DNA from: Longilinea arvoryzae
Lineage (GTDB): Bacteria > Chloroflexota > Anaerolineae > Anaerolineales > Anaerolineaceae
DNA: 64,000 nt
Direction of reading: 5' to 3'
NCBI RefSeq assembly: GCF_001050235.1
Contig: NZ_DF967972.1
Span: 1,603,779-1,667,778, forward strand
Shown here: positions 8,218 to 18,269 of the stretch, in pieces
Position numbering within the stretch: position 1 is the stretch's first letter
Layout: each line of letters opens with the position of its first letter
Program-made: the position numbers and the translations under genes
Notes under the pieces: generated by a model
The model's input: the letters and a program-made list of their open reading frames with translations, nothing else
Databases searched by the model: none
What the model was told of the DNA's origin: nothing

Positions 8218-9570
8218 ATGGATAGAAGCATCGAACCCTCCCATTGCACCCAAAAGCCGCCGGTTGTGGTGATTTATAACAACCTGGAAACTTTCTATCC
8301 ATTTCTATCCCGCTTCGAGGATCCGAGCATCCTTGAAAAGCGCAAGTACCGCGGCGACCGGGCGCTTTTCTGGCTGGGCAGCCAGAAACTGGTCATTGCC
8401 AGTTCCTCGATTCCGGACGCGGAGAGGCTTTGCCAGCTCTATGGGTATAAAGGGACCCGTTCGATCACGCCCCGGAAACCGAGCTATCAGTTAAGCCTGG
8501 ATATCCTGAATGATCCGCAGACGGTGGCGCACATCGTTCAACTTGCCGGGCCGGGTAAAGCCATTCGGCTGATTCCGTATGCTGCCACGCGTGAGATGTA
8601 TCGCCTGGCCCGTTTTCTACGCGAAACCTGTGGCCTGCGCGTTGATTTACCAGAGAGCCCGGCTGAAAAGGACATCGAAATCCGCGATTTCTATGATACC
8701 AAGCTGGGTTTTCGCCGGGATGCACCGGATTGGATTACCGAGTCCGTCCGCCTGCCGCGAGGCTTCGGCGTGCAAGACCGGCATTCCGCCAGTGAGGCGA
8801 TTACCTGGTTTCTGATCCGCGGATTGGATTGCATGGTTAAGCCGGATCGCGGCGAGAGCGGCCTGGGCATTCAATACTTCGACCACCACGTGGCGCATCC
8901 CAACCTGCTGGCCGAACTGCAATCCAATGCCTTTTGTCCAGGCGAAAGTGTCCTCGTGGAAGAATACATCCGCCCCCAGGCCGGGCTTTCGCCATCTCTG
9001 GAACTCTTCGTACCCCCGCTCGGTTGCGGCGAACCGTTCATCACCTATCTTTCCAACCAGCACTTTGGGCAGTTGGGTCGTTTCAGCGGGGTCATCATCT
9101 CGAAAAGCTACTTGGAGGCGAATTGGTATGCTCCGCTGGCTGAAAACGGCCTGCGAATCGCCAGCCAACTGCAAAAGTTGGGTTATGTCGGCAACTTCGA
9201 CCTGGACACGGTCATCGACCAACAGGGCCGGGTCTACCTGCTGGAAATCAACACGCGCCGCACCGGGGGGACTCACGCCCACGAGTTCGGCCGGTTCGCC
9301 TTCACCGACCGTTATCTTGAGGATGTGGCCCTGTTCAGTTCCAACCAGGTAAAGGCGGCCGGCGTCTCCTCCCTCGACCAGCTCTTCGAATTGTTGTCTC
9401 CCGTGCTGTTCCCAATCTGCTCCGAGAAGCGCGGTGTGGTGATTACGGTTTCATCCACCCTGAAATCCGGCGATTTCGGCTGCCTGATTGTGGGCGAAAG
9501 CATTGCCGACCTGATGGAGATCAAGCAGGAAATGGAATTCCTGCTCCATCCGGTCGTTCAAGTTCAGTAG
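8218..9570 (+). CDS. ATP-grasp ligase (peptide-ligase PGM1-like)
   Basis: 450 aa from the ATG at 8218 (AGG 7 bases upstream); a TTG at 8191 is a weaker alternative. An N-terminal ~170-residue pre-ATP-grasp region is followed by an ATP-grasp fold: CMVKPDRGESGLGI (nucleotide-binding Lys and Gly loop), SVLVEEYI, and the metal-binding VYLLEINTRRTGGTHAHEFGRF near residue 350. The EINxR and GGTHAHEF signature resembles the peptide ligase PGM1-related group, which couples a carboxylate to an amine using ATP. The substrate is unknown. It is the last gene before a strong terminator, so it closes the cassette begun at 2990. Confidence 0.7.
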   Translation: MDRSIEPSHCTQKPPVVVIYNNLETFYPFLSRFEDPSILEKRKYRGDRALFWLGSQKLVIASSSIPDAERLCQLYGYKGTRSITPRKPSYQLSLDILNDPQTVAHIVQLAGPGKAIRLIPYAATREMYRLARFLRETCGLRVDLPESPAEKDIEIRDFYDTKLGFRRDAPDWITESVRLPRGFGVQDRHSASEAITWFLIRGLDCMVKPDRGESGLGIQYFDHHVAHPNLLAELQSNAFCPGESVLVEEYIRPQAGLSPSLELFVPPLGCGEPFITYLSNQHFGQLGRFSGVIISKSYLEANWYAPLAENGLRIASQLQKLGYVGNFDLDTVIDQQGRVYLLEINTRRTGGTHAHEFGRFAFTDRYLEDVALFSSNQVKAAGVSSLDQLFELLSPVLFPICSEKRGVVITVSSTLKSGDFGCLIVGESIADLMEIKQEMEFLLHPVVQVQ

Positions 9571-9672
9571 ACCCGGAAAAATCACTGAGAGGAATGGAAG
9601 ATAATCATTCCCTGTCCTGATCTTTTTCACCGGTCGGGTAGACAACTGAAGACATCGAAACATGCCAAATTA

Positions 9673-9706
9673 CCAAAAACGCCCGTCACCGGGCGTTTTT
9701 GGTTTT
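9673..9706. terminator. Strong, probably bidirectional terminator
   Basis: Thirteen-base perfect stem ccaaaaacgcccg / cgggcgtttttgg with a 4-base loop, flanked by A-rich and T-rich sides. It separates the ATP-grasp cassette from the kdp operon. Confidence 0.9.
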
Positions 9707-9787
9707 AACATCCCCGAATTTCTTTTTTCTTTACACCGTCTTAACTTTCATATGAGTATAACCGTTTGAGAGTTGGAGGTTTCTCAA

Positions 9788-9877
9788 ATGCGTGATCTTG
9801 TTTTGATCGTCTCATTACTCTTGTTCTTCGCTCTTTCGTTCCTGATGATCAAGGGAATTGAGAAGCTAAGGGATTGA
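9788..9877 (+). CDS. 29-aa single-TM peptide at the head of the kdp operon
   Basis: MRDLVLIVSLLLFFALSF followed by LMIKGIEKLRD. One hydrophobic helix and a short basic tail, with an excellent GGAGGT 7 bases upstream of the ATG. The stop is 2 bases before the kdpF start. Similar tiny membrane peptides lie ahead of kdpF in other bacteria. It may help to assemble or stabilise the Kdp complex as KdpF does, but that is inference. Confidence 0.75.
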   Translation: MRDLVLIVSLLLFFALSFLMIKGIEKLRD

Positions 9878-9879
9878 CG

Positions 9880-9969
9880 ATGACGTTTCTCTATGTGATT
9901 ACCGGCGTGGTTGCCTTTCTGTTGCTGATCTACCTGTTTGCAGCTTTGCTCAAACCGGAGAAATTCTAA
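9880..9969 (+). CDS. kdpF: KdpF, small stabilising subunit of K+-ATPase
   Basis: 29 aa, one TM helix ending in the typical ALLKPEKF tail. KdpF is a lipid-like stabiliser of the KdpABC complex in the inner membrane. Its TAA overlaps the kdpA ATG by one base (taatg), so translation is coupled. Confidence 0.9.
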   Translation: MTFLYVITGVVAFLLLIYLFAALLKPEKF

Positions 9970-11714
9970 TGACGCTCACAGGCTGGTTCCAAATCATATT
10001 ATTCGTCCTGGTATTGGTTTTGTTGGTTAAACCGGTCGGCCTCTATATGGCGCGGGTATACCAGGGCGAGCGCACCTTCGTATCCCCGATCCTGGCGCCG
10101 GTCGAGCGGTTCATTTACCGAATCAGCGGTGTGCACCCAGAAGAGGAGATGACCTGGAAAGAATACGCTGTCGCTTTACTTCTTTTCAGCCTGTTGGGTA
10201 TCCTGCTTTTGTTTATTCTGCTTCGTGCGCAAAACGGATTGCCCCTGAATCCTGGTGGAATGAAGGCGATGCCTTCGGATTTGGCTTTCAACACTGCCGT
10301 CAGCTTCGTTACCAACACAAACTGGCAAAACTACGGCGGCGAATCCACGCTTTCCTATCTTTCTCAAATGCTCGGATTGACCGTTCAAAACTTTCTGTCA
10401 GCCGCCTCCGGGCTGGCGATTGCCATGGCTTTGATCCGCGCATTCGCGCGCCACAATGTACAGACACTGGGTAATTTTTGGGCGGACCTTACGCGCAGCG
10501 TTGTGTATATCTTGATTCCATTGTCCATCCTGTTAGCGATGATCCTGGTTTCACAAGGAGTGGTCCAAACCTTCTCTCAATCGATCACTGCCAATGTACT
10601 CCAGCCATCCACGACCTCAGGTGGTGAGACGATCCATCAGCAGGTGATCGCAGTTGGCCCGGTGGCTTCCCAACTGGCGATCAAGCACCTGGGCACCAAT
10701 GGCGGTGGTTTCTTCAACGCCAATGCCGCTCACCCCTTCGAAAATCCAAATGCGCTGACGAATTTCCTGCTCATCCTTGCCGAGACCCTCCTCCCCGCGG
10801 CGCTGACTTACACCTTTGGCAGGATGGTCGGGGATACAAGGCAGGGCTGGGCGATTTTCATCGCCATGATGATCTTGCTATGCGTTTTTGCCGGATTTGC
10901 TTATGCATCGGAATCGGCGGGGAATCCAGTGTTCTCGAAACTGGGAGTGGATCAAGGTGCCACAAACATCAATCCGGGCGGCAACATGGAGGGCAAGGAA
11001 GATCGGTTTGGAATTGCACCTTCCACGCTGTTTGCTACCGTCACGACGGCCACATCCACCGGCGCCGTGGACAGCATGCATGATTCCTACACGCCGCTGG
11101 GCGGATTGGTTCTGCTCTTGATGATGGAATTTGGAGAGGTGGTTTTGGGTGGCGTTGGTTCCGGCCTGTACGGCATGCTGGTCTTTGTCATCGTGGCAGT
11201 TTTCGTGGCCGGGTTGATGGTCGGCCGGACCCCCGAATATCTGGGAAAGAAAATCGAACCTTTCGAGATGAAAATGGCGGCGTTATTGATCCTGATCATG
11301 CCGATTGTGGTATTGGGCCTGACAGCTCTGGCGTCGGTGACCGGCGCCGGACAGGCGGCCATCAGCAACCCCGGGCCGCATGGGTTCAGTCAAATCCTGT
11401 ATGCCTTCACATCCCAGGGAAACAACAACGGCAGCGCTTTTGCCGGACTTTCCGGAAATTCGGCTTTCTATAACCTGACCGGCGCGGCGGCCATGTTGAT
11501 CGGGCGATTCTGGCTGGCAATCCCGACTCTGGCCCTGGCTGGATCGCTGGTTTCGAAAAAGAAAGCCGTCCCCGGCGCGGGCACCCTCTCGACCACATCC
11601 CCCCTGTTTATTGGCTGGCTCATTGCCATCGTCATTGTGGTCGGAGCGTTGAATTTTGTTCCGGCCCTGGCTTTGGGGCCGGTCATCGAGCATTTACTGA
11701 TGATAGGCGCTTGA
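9969..11714 (+). CDS. kdpA: KdpA, K+-channel-like subunit of the high-affinity K+-ATPase
   Basis: 581 aa, close to the family length. About ten TM helices, with the family sequences [32 protein letters not shown] and [19 protein letters not shown] that form the four pore loops of the selectivity filter. KdpA is a member of the K+ transporter (SKT) superfamily; it binds K+ and passes it to KdpB during ATP-driven uptake. Operon order and translational coupling to kdpF support the call. Confidence 0.97.
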   Translation: MTLTGWFQIILFVLVLVLLVKPVGLYMARVYQGERTFVSPILAPVERFIYRISGVHPEEEMTWKEYAVALLLFSLLGILLLFILLRAQNGLPLNPGGMKAMPSDLAFNTAVSFVTNTNWQNYGGESTLSYLSQMLGLTVQNFLSAASGLAIAMALIRAFARHNVQTLGNFWADLTRSVVYILIPLSILLAMILVSQGVVQTFSQSITANVLQPSTTSGGETIHQQVIAVGPVASQLAIKHLGTNGGGFFNANAAHPFENPNALTNFLLILAETLLPAALTYTFGRMVGDTRQGWAIFIAMMILLCVFAGFAYASESAGNPVFSKLGVDQGATNINPGGNMEGKEDRFGIAPSTLFATVTTATSTGAVDSMHDSYTPLGGLVLLLMMEFGEVVLGGVGSGLYGMLVFVIVAVFVAGLMVGRTPEYLGKKIEPFEMKMAALLILIMPIVVLGLTALASVTGAGQAAISNPGPHGFSQILYAFTSQGNNNGSAFAGLSGNSAFYNLTGAAAMLIGRFWLAIPTLALAGSLVSKKKAVPGAGTLSTTSPLFIGWLIAIVIVVGALNFVPALALGPVIEHLLMIGA

Positions 11715-11716
11715 AT

Positions 11717-13819
11717 ATGAGAACGTTGCGGAAGAATTCCAGTACTTTTCGAAGGGAGCTCTACCAACGGGCGTTTCTGGATGCATTTGTGAAATTGAAT
11801 CCACGCCGGATGGTGCGTAATCCCGTGATGTTTGTCGTTGAAGTTGGCAGTGTTCTAACGACCGGCCTTTGGATTCAATCTCTCCTGGGTAAGGGCGAGG
11901 CTTCAGCCTGGTTTGTAGGAACGATCTGCATCTGGCTATGGTTCACGGTGCTGTTCGCCAACTTTTCTGAAGCGCTTGCCGAAGGGCGTGGAAAAGCTCA
12001 GGCAGAATCGCTGCGCCGGACGCGCAAGGAAACGAGCGCAAAGAGACTGTCTCAAATTCCGCGAAAAGGAGAACATCCGGGTAAATATTCGACCACTCCA
12101 TCTTCGGCTTTGCGCCAGGGAGATCTATTTCTGGTTGAGGCTGGCGATATTTTGCCTGCGGATGGGGAAATTGTCGAAGGCATCGCCTCTGTCGATGAAT
12201 CGGCGGTGACGGGCGAATCCGCGCCAGTCATTCGCGAGTCGGGTGGTGACCGCAGCGCCGTAACCGGTGGAACCCGCATCCTTTCGGATTGGCTGGTCGT
12301 AAAAGTAACCGCCAACCCGGGTGAAGGCTTCCTGGATCGGATGATTGGCCTGGTCGAAGGCGCAAAACGGCAAAAAACGCCGAATGAAATTGCCTTGAGC
12401 ATTCTACTGGCTTCTTTTACGATCATCTTCTTGATTGTGTGTATCACTTTGCTGCCTTTTTCGCTCTTCAGCATTCGAGCGGCCGGGCAGGGGACGCCGA
12501 TCACGATCACCGTGCTGGTGGCGCTTCTGGTGTGTCTCATCCCGACCACGATCGGCGGTCTGCTTTCCGCGATCGGCATTGCCGGAATGGACCGCCTGAT
12601 CCAGCGTAATGTCATCGCCCTTTCCGGTCGCGCGGTGGAAGCGGCAGGCGATGTCGACGTCTTGCTGCTGGATAAAACAGGCACGATTACCCTGGGAAAC
12701 CGGCAAGCCGTGGATTTCATACCGGTTGGAAATATTGAACCGGATTCGTTGGCCGAGGCAGCCCAATTATCTTCCCTGGCGGATGAGACCCCGGAAGGCC
12801 GGTCTATCGTTGTCCTGGCGAAGGAAAAGTACGGGCTGCGAGGTCGGACATTGACCTCGACCGATATCGCTCCACAGGGAATGAAATTTATCCCGTTCAC
12901 CGCTCAAACCCGGATGAGCGGGGTGGATTTCGATGGTTCCTATATTCGCAAGGGATCTCCAGAGGCCATGTACCAGTACCTGGAATCGAATGGCACCTCA
13001 GCGTTCACCGAACTGTCCCAAATTGTCGATTCGATCGCACGCAGCGGGGGAACCCCGCTTGTGGTTGCGCGTAACAGCGTTCCCCTAGGCGTCATTCACC
13101 TCAAGGACATCGTCAAAGGCGGGTTGAAGGAACGATTCTCTCAGCTTCGCCGGATGGGTATTAAAACGGTGATGATCACCGGCGACAACCCGCTGACCGC
13201 CGCCGCGATTTCCGCCGAAGCCGGGGTGGACGATTTCCTGGCCCAGGCCACGCCGGAGAAGAAATTATCGCTGATCCGGCAATACCAGGAAGCCGGAAAA
13301 CTGGTTGCAATGACCGGAGACGGGACAAATGACGCTCCTGCCCTGGCCCAGGCGGACGTGGCGGTGGCCATGAACACCGGAACGCAGCCGGCGCGCGAGG
13401 CGGCCAACATGGTGGATTTGGATAGCAATCCAACCAAGCTCATTGAAATTGTCGAGATTGGCAAACAACTGCTCATGACCCGGGGTTCACTGACCACATT
13501 CAGCATCGCCAACGATGTATCCAAATACTTCGCCATCATTCCGGCAGCTTTTGCTTCGACTTATCCACAATTAGGGGCGCTCAACTTCATGCACCTGACC
13601 TCCCCGGAGAGCGCGATCCTTTCGGCGGTGATTTTCAATGCTTTGATCATCATTGCCCTGATTCCGCTGGCGCTTAAGGGAGTGCCTTATCGGGCGGTGG
13701 GCGCTGAACAATTGCTGCGTGATAACCTGCTTATTTATGGCCTGGGTGGGTTGATTGCCCCATTCATTGGGATCAAATTGATCGATTTGCTACTCGCGTT
13801 CCTTGGAATTGTCCATTGA
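11717..13819 (+). CDS. kdpB: KdpB, P-type ATPase subunit
   Basis: 700 aa from the ATG at 11717; a TTG at 11711 overlapping the kdpA stop is the alternative. The phosphorylation motif DKTGTIT has Asp319; the actuator loop is TGES ([11 protein letters not shown]); the hinge is [25 protein letters not shown]; the nucleotide-binding region includes FTAQTRMSG and KGSPEAM. KdpB hydrolyses ATP and drives K+ entry through KdpA. The length and motif set match a functional enzyme. Confidence 0.97.
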   Translation: MRTLRKNSSTFRRELYQRAFLDAFVKLNPRRMVRNPVMFVVEVGSVLTTGLWIQSLLGKGEASAWFVGTICIWLWFTVLFANFSEALAEGRGKAQAESLRRTRKETSAKRLSQIPRKGEHPGKYSTTPSSALRQGDLFLVEAGDILPADGEIVEGIASVDESAVTGESAPVIRESGGDRSAVTGGTRILSDWLVVKVTANPGEGFLDRMIGLVEGAKRQKTPNEIALSILLASFTIIFLIVCITLLPFSLFSIRAAGQGTPITITVLVALLVCLIPTTIGGLLSAIGIAGMDRLIQRNVIALSGRAVEAAGDVDVLLLDKTGTITLGNRQAVDFIPVGNIEPDSLAEAAQLSSLADETPEGRSIVVLAKEKYGLRGRTLTSTDIAPQGMKFIPFTAQTRMSGVDFDGSYIRKGSPEAMYQYLESNGTSAFTELSQIVDSIARSGGTPLVVARNSVPLGVIHLKDIVKGGLKERFSQLRRMGIKTVMITGDNPLTAAAISAEAGVDDFLAQATPEKKLSLIRQYQEAGKLVAMTGDGTNDAPALAQADVAVAMNTGTQPAREAANMVDLDSNPTKLIEIVEIGKQLLMTRGSLTTFSIANDVSKYFAIIPAAFASTYPQLGALNFMHLTSPESAILSAVIFNALIIIALIPLALKGVPYRAVGAEQLLRDNLLIYGLGGLIAPFIGIKLIDLLLAFLGIVH

Positions 13820-13837
13820 ACACCAGGAGATGTGAAG

Positions 13838-14116
13838 ATGAAAACCTTACGTGTACTGCTTGGCTGGGCTCCTCCGATTATTCTGGCCGGGATTTTCCTC
13901 GGTGGATTATTCTGGGAGGAAAAACTGAAGATCAACCTGACTGACCACAAATTGGTCGCGATCGGTTTCTTGCTGATCTTTTTCTACTTACTCAATCGCT
14001 GGATCGATCTGAGTGAAAGAAACTACCTGGCGTCCAGAAATTTAAACAAAGACGACGATCACTATCTGGAGATTCATTTTCTGGATGAGGAAAGTCGTTC
14101 GGAGAAAAGCAAATGA
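13838..14116 (+). CDS. Small two-TM protein inserted between kdpB and kdpC
   Basis: 92 aa from the ATG at 13838, which has AGGAGA 7 bases upstream; a GTG at 13832 would be only one base from it. The first helix is about [20 protein letters not shown], the second [15 protein letters not shown], then an acidic/basic tail ([11 protein letters not shown]). The gene overlaps the kdpC start by 4 bases (atga), so it is translationally coupled within kdp. It is not a canonical Kdp subunit and I do not recognise the family. A role in Kdp assembly or regulation is inferred from position only. Confidence 0.75.
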   Translation: MKTLRVLLGWAPPIILAGIFLGGLFWEEKLKINLTDHKLVAIGFLLIFFYLLNRWIDLSERNYLASRNLNKDDDHYLEIHFLDEESRSEKSK

Positions 14117-14685
14117 TGAAACAGCTCAGACCCGCGTTCACCCTCCTGATTACCTTCGCGATTCTGACCGGGTTGATCTACCCATCCTTGATCACCGGTC
14201 TGGCGCAGTTGATCTTCCCCAACCAGGCCAACGGCAACCTGATTATGCTGGATGGACGGACCGTTGGGTCGGCTTTGATTGGACAACAATTCGATGCCCC
14301 CGAATATTTCTGGGGAAGGCTTTCAGCGACGACCGGCGTTCCTTATAACGCTTCCGCTTCGGGTGGATCGAATTACAGCGCCTTGAACCCGGATTTACAA
14401 AAACAGGTTGAGACGCGTCTTCGCGACCTGAAGAACGCCGACCCGGAAAACAATTTACCGGTTCCGGTCGATCTGGTAACTGCTTCGGCCAGCGGTCTGG
14501 ACCCGGATATCAGTGTTGCAGCCGCGGAATATCAGGCTGCCAGAGTGGCAGGTGCACGCGGGCTTTCCATCGATCAGGTTGATGCGTTGATCCAGGAATA
14601 TACCCGCGGCCGGATATTTGGCGTGCTTGGCGAGAAAACGGTCAACGTGCTCGAGATCAATCTCGCATTGGATGGGATACAATAA
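14113..14685 (+). CDS. kdpC: KdpC, assembly/ATP-affinity subunit of K+-ATPase
   Basis: 190 aa. One N-terminal TM helix, then the conserved extracytoplasmic domain with [48 protein letters not shown] and the C-terminal [11 protein letters not shown]. KdpC contacts KdpA and KdpB and raises nucleotide affinity. A second ATG lies at 14116. The stop is 4 bases before kdpD. Confidence 0.95.
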   Translation: MMKQLRPAFTLLITFAILTGLIYPSLITGLAQLIFPNQANGNLIMLDGRTVGSALIGQQFDAPEYFWGRLSATTGVPYNASASGGSNYSALNPDLQKQVETRLRDLKNADPENNLPVPVDLVTASASGLDPDISVAAAEYQAARVAGARGLSIDQVDALIQEYTRGRIFGVLGEKTVNVLEINLALDGIQ

Positions 14686-14689
14686 TTTT

Positions 14690-17389
14690 ATGACCGAAGA
14701 TTTCAAACGCCCGAATCCGGATGAACTGCTCGCCCGCCTCCAATCGGAAGAAGCGCACGCCAAACGTGGGAAGCTCAAGATCTTCCTGGGATACGTTGCT
14801 GGAGTGGGAAAAACATACGCCATGCTCGAGGCGGCCCATGAGCGTCGGGATGAAGGCGTGGATGTCGTCGTTGGTTATGTTGAGACGCACGGGCGCAAGG
14901 AAACCGAAGGGTTGCTATCCGGCCTTGAGGTGATTCCAAGACATGAGACGGAATATCGCGGGATCCGTCTCACGGAAATGGATCTGGATGCCGTCATTGA
15001 AAGGCATCCGCAGATTGTGTTGGTGGATGAACTTGCGCACACCAACAACCCGGGTTCCCGGCATCCCAAACGTTACCAGGATGTTGAGGAGATCCTGAAT
15101 GCCGGGATCGATGTTTATTCGACGGTCAACATCCAGCATCTCGAAAGCCTTTCGGATGTGGTTCAACAAATTACAGGCGTTTCGGTCCGAGAGAAAATCC
15201 CCGACCGGGTGATCGACGAAGCGGATGAGATCGAATTAATCGATTTACCGACGGACGAATTATTAAAGAGACTCAAAGACGGCAAAGTCTATATTTCCGA
15301 TCAGGCCATGCGCGCACTGCAGAAGTTCTTCCGCGAGGGGAACCTGACTGCGCTGCGCGAGCTCTCGCTACGGCGGGCGGCAGACCGTGTAGACAGCCAG
15401 ATGCTGAGCTATATGCAGCGCAAGGCGATCGCAGGGCCCTGGCCGGCGGGTGATCGCATTTTGGTCTGCATCAGTTCGCACCCCATGGGAGAACGGTTGA
15501 TTCGTTCCGGCCGCCGCCTGGCGGATGAACTGAATGCGGAATGGTATGTACTTTTTGTCGAAACGCCGCAACATCTGCATATGCCGGTCGAGAATCGGAT
15601 TCGGGTGCAGCGGTTTCTCAACCTGGCTGAAGAATTGGGCGCCAAAGTCGATAGTGTTTCCGGAAACTCTGTGGCTGAAACCGTGCTTAATTTCGCCCGC
15701 GAGCATAACGTAACCAAAATCGTCGCCGGTAAACCGCTGCGCTCGCGCTGGTATGAGTTATTGCGGGGTTCCGTCATCGATCAAATCATCCGCAACAGCG
15801 GAACGATCGACGTCCACGTCGTCAGCGATGTTGCGCCCACGATTCCGATGGAAAAACCGAAGAAGGAGCTGACCTATAAAGCCCTCTGGCGATATGGTCT
15901 GAGCATCTTGCTCTTAATTGGAGTCACCGTATTCGGAAAAATCATTTTTCGGTTCCTGGATCCGACCAACCTGATCATGGTCTATCTCCTGGCCGTCGTG
16001 ATATCAGCGGTCTACCTTGGGAGGGGGCCCGCAATTCTCGCTTCGGTGATCAGCGTATTGGTGTTTGATTTCTTCTTTATCAATCCAATTTTTTCGTTTA
16101 CCGTAAACGATACTCAATATTTATTAACATTTTTTGGCCTCCTGATTGTTGGATTGATCATCAGCAATTCGGCAGCTCTCTTACGCGATCAGGTCAATGC
16201 ACTGCGAAATAAAGAACGACAGGCTCAAGTGTTTTTAACCCTCAGCCATGAATTGACGGGGGCGGTCTCTTTGGATCAGGTGGTTGAAATTGCCACACGA
16301 TCGATTTCATCGATTCTGGATAGTAAAAGCGTCATTCTCCTGCCTGAAAAAGGAAACCTGGTCAGTAAATTTTCTTCGGAGGGTCTTTCTCTTGACGAAA
16401 ACGAGCTGGCGATGGCTGAATGGTCCTACAAACATGCTCAATCCGCCGGCCAGGGCACGGATACACTTCCCGCGGCGGCCATGCGTTTTGTGCCGCTGAG
16501 AACAACCCATGGATCCATTGGCGTGATCGGAATCAAACCGGATGGCACTGGAAATACGTTGACCAGCGAAAAACGCATGATCCTCGAGGGCTTGTCGCAT
16601 TTCATTGCTCAAGCCGTGGAGCGCGTCAACCTTGTCGACGCAGCCACACAAAGTGAAATGCTGCGTAACACGGAAAAGCTTCAATCTGCGCTGCTGAATT
16701 CGATTTCACATGAATTGCGCACGCCGCTGGCTTCCATTACCGGGGTGCTGACATCTCTGGGAGAATCTGAAAAATCCCCAAAGCTCTCCAGAAGATTGGA
16801 TACGAGGACGAAAATCGAATTGCTGGATTCAGCGACGGATCAGGCGCGGCAATTGAACCTGCTGGTTGAGAATTTATTGAACATGACCCGGCTCGAAGCT
16901 GGCAGTGTTCGCCTGAATATCGGACTCTGCGACCTTCAAGATCTGGTTGGGTCGGTGGTACAGCAATTTACGACACGATTGATGGATCATCCCCTTGACC
17001 TGGAGATCCCGGATGATTTGCCGATTATCAATTGTGATGCGATCTTCATCGCGCAGGTGATCTCGAATCTCTTGGATAACGCCTGTAAATACTCACCGTC
17101 TGGATCTCCGATTACCATCGGGGTAACCAGAAAACCTGAGGATATTGAAATCTTCATTCGCGATCAGGGGATTGGAATTCCCGAGTCAGAATTGGGCAAA
17201 GTATTTTCCAAATTCTATCGCGGCAGCCAACACAATAATACAACCGGGACGGGGTTGGGTCTTTCCATCTGCAAAGGAATCGTCGAAGCGCACGGCGGAT
17301 GGATCAGAGCCGAGAAGAATCCGGATCAGGGGATGACCTTCCGTTTTAGCCTGCCATGCAAAATTGGGCAAGAGGGCCGAAATGAGTGA
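14690..17389 (+). CDS. kdpD: KdpD, K+/turgor sensor histidine kinase
   Basis: 899 aa from the ATG at 14690, 4 bases after kdpC; an upstream in-frame start inside kdpC adds unrelated residues. Domain order: KdpD N-terminal domain with Walker A-like GVGKTYAML and VDELAHTNNPGSRH; a universal-stress-protein-like domain (~245-375); four TM helices (~400-500); a GAF-like segment; HisKA with SHELRTPL (His674); and HATPase (NLLDNACKYSP, DQGIGIP, GTGLGLSICKGI). All domains of the E. coli protein are present. It phosphorylates KdpE when K+ is limiting. It overlaps kdpE by 8 bases. Confidence 0.96.
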   Translation: MTEDFKRPNPDELLARLQSEEAHAKRGKLKIFLGYVAGVGKTYAMLEAAHERRDEGVDVVVGYVETHGRKETEGLLSGLEVIPRHETEYRGIRLTEMDLDAVIERHPQIVLVDELAHTNNPGSRHPKRYQDVEEILNAGIDVYSTVNIQHLESLSDVVQQITGVSVREKIPDRVIDEADEIELIDLPTDELLKRLKDGKVYISDQAMRALQKFFREGNLTALRELSLRRAADRVDSQMLSYMQRKAIAGPWPAGDRILVCISSHPMGERLIRSGRRLADELNAEWYVLFVETPQHLHMPVENRIRVQRFLNLAEELGAKVDSVSGNSVAETVLNFAREHNVTKIVAGKPLRSRWYELLRGSVIDQIIRNSGTIDVHVVSDVAPTIPMEKPKKELTYKALWRYGLSILLLIGVTVFGKIIFRFLDPTNLIMVYLLAVVISAVYLGRGPAILASVISVLVFDFFFINPIFSFTVNDTQYLLTFFGLLIVGLIISNSAALLRDQVNALRNKERQAQVFLTLSHELTGAVSLDQVVEIATRSISSILDSKSVILLPEKGNLVSKFSSEGLSLDENELAMAEWSYKHAQSAGQGTDTLPAAAMRFVPLRTTHGSIGVIGIKPDGTGNTLTSEKRMILEGLSHFIAQAVERVNLVDAATQSEMLRNTEKLQSALLNSISHELRTPLASITGVLTSLGESEKSPKLSRRLDTRTKIELLDSATDQARQLNLLVENLLNMTRLEAGSVRLNIGLCDLQDLVGSVVQQFTTRLMDHPLDLEIPDDLPIINCDAIFIAQVISNLLDNACKYSPSGSPITIGVTRKPEDIEIFIRDQGIGIPESELGKVFSKFYRGSQHNNTTGTGLGLSICKGIVEAHGGWIRAEKNPDQGMTFRFSLPCKIGQEGRNE

Positions 17390-18080
17390 ACGAACTCGAA
17401 AAATTCTAATCGTGGACGACGAGGCCGAGATTCGGCGCTTTTTACGAGCCTCACTCAACCTGTATTATCACGAGATCATCGAGGCGGAAAATGGATCGGA
17501 GGCTTTGGATTTAACTTATTCACAAAAGCCCGATCTGCTCATCCTGGATTTAGGGCTGCCGGATATCGATGGAGTGGAAGTAACCCAGCAGGTGAGGGCG
17601 ATGAGTACCGTGCCCATCATCATTCTATCCGTGCGAGATAGTGACAGAGATAAAATCGAAGCCCTGGATGCCGGGGCAGACGATTATCTGACAAAGCCAT
17701 TCAGTATGGGCGAATTGTTGGCGCGGGTGCGGGTGGTTTTACGCCGCCTGGAACCCGAGATTTCAAAAACCATTCTGAAGACAGATGCCCTGGTATTGGA
17801 TATCCCGCGTCACCGGCTGACTCTGGCCGGCAAAGAGGTCGCCCTGACGCCAACCGAGTTCGACATCCTGGCGGTCTTGATGCAGAGCCGGGGCGTGGTT
17901 GTCACCCATCGACAGTTGATTCATCAGGTTTGGGGGAGCATTTATGAGGATGAATCGCGCCTGTTGCGGGTAAATATCAGCAATCTTCGGCATAAAATCG
18001 AGATCGACCCAAATCGACCGACTTACATCATCACCGAGTTGGGGGTGGGCTATCGCTTCAAGGACGTCGAGGAAGGCTGA
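17382..18080 (+). CDS. kdpE: KdpE, OmpR-type response regulator
   Basis: 232 aa from the ATG at 17382 (AGAGGG 5 bases upstream). Receiver domain with DDE near the start, phospho-acceptor Asp56 (LILDLGLPDIDG) and the KPF Lys; then an OmpR/PhoB winged helix (LTPTEFDILAVL, GYRFKDVEE). It activates kdp transcription. No clear KdpE site could be picked out upstream of 9788. It is the last gene of the kdp operon. Confidence 0.95.
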   Translation: MSERTRKILIVDDEAEIRRFLRASLNLYYHEIIEAENGSEALDLTYSQKPDLLILDLGLPDIDGVEVTQQVRAMSTVPIIILSVRDSDRDKIEALDAGADDYLTKPFSMGELLARVRVVLRRLEPEISKTILKTDALVLDIPRHRLTLAGKEVALTPTEFDILAVLMQSRGVVVTHRQLIHQVWGSIYEDESRLLRVNISNLRHKIEIDPNRPTYIITELGVGYRFKDVEEG

Positions 18081-18269
18081 TTTTTTCTTGAAGAAATCGA
18101 TAGAAGAATATCACCCAACCGGGCTGTTCTCTTGTGGGCCGGTCGCGCATCCGGGTGATGAACAGGGGGCTGAATCTGTTACAATCATTCATACAAGAGA
18201 AGATATCCTGCGATAATCAATTCGTAGATTATCGATACTCGTTGAAAATTCAAAGAGGAAGTTTACCGA

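Noticed and set aside
14618..14689. Upstream in-frame start for kdpD
   Set aside because: It lies inside kdpC and gives residues unlike KdpD; the ATG at 14690 fits the family N-terminus.
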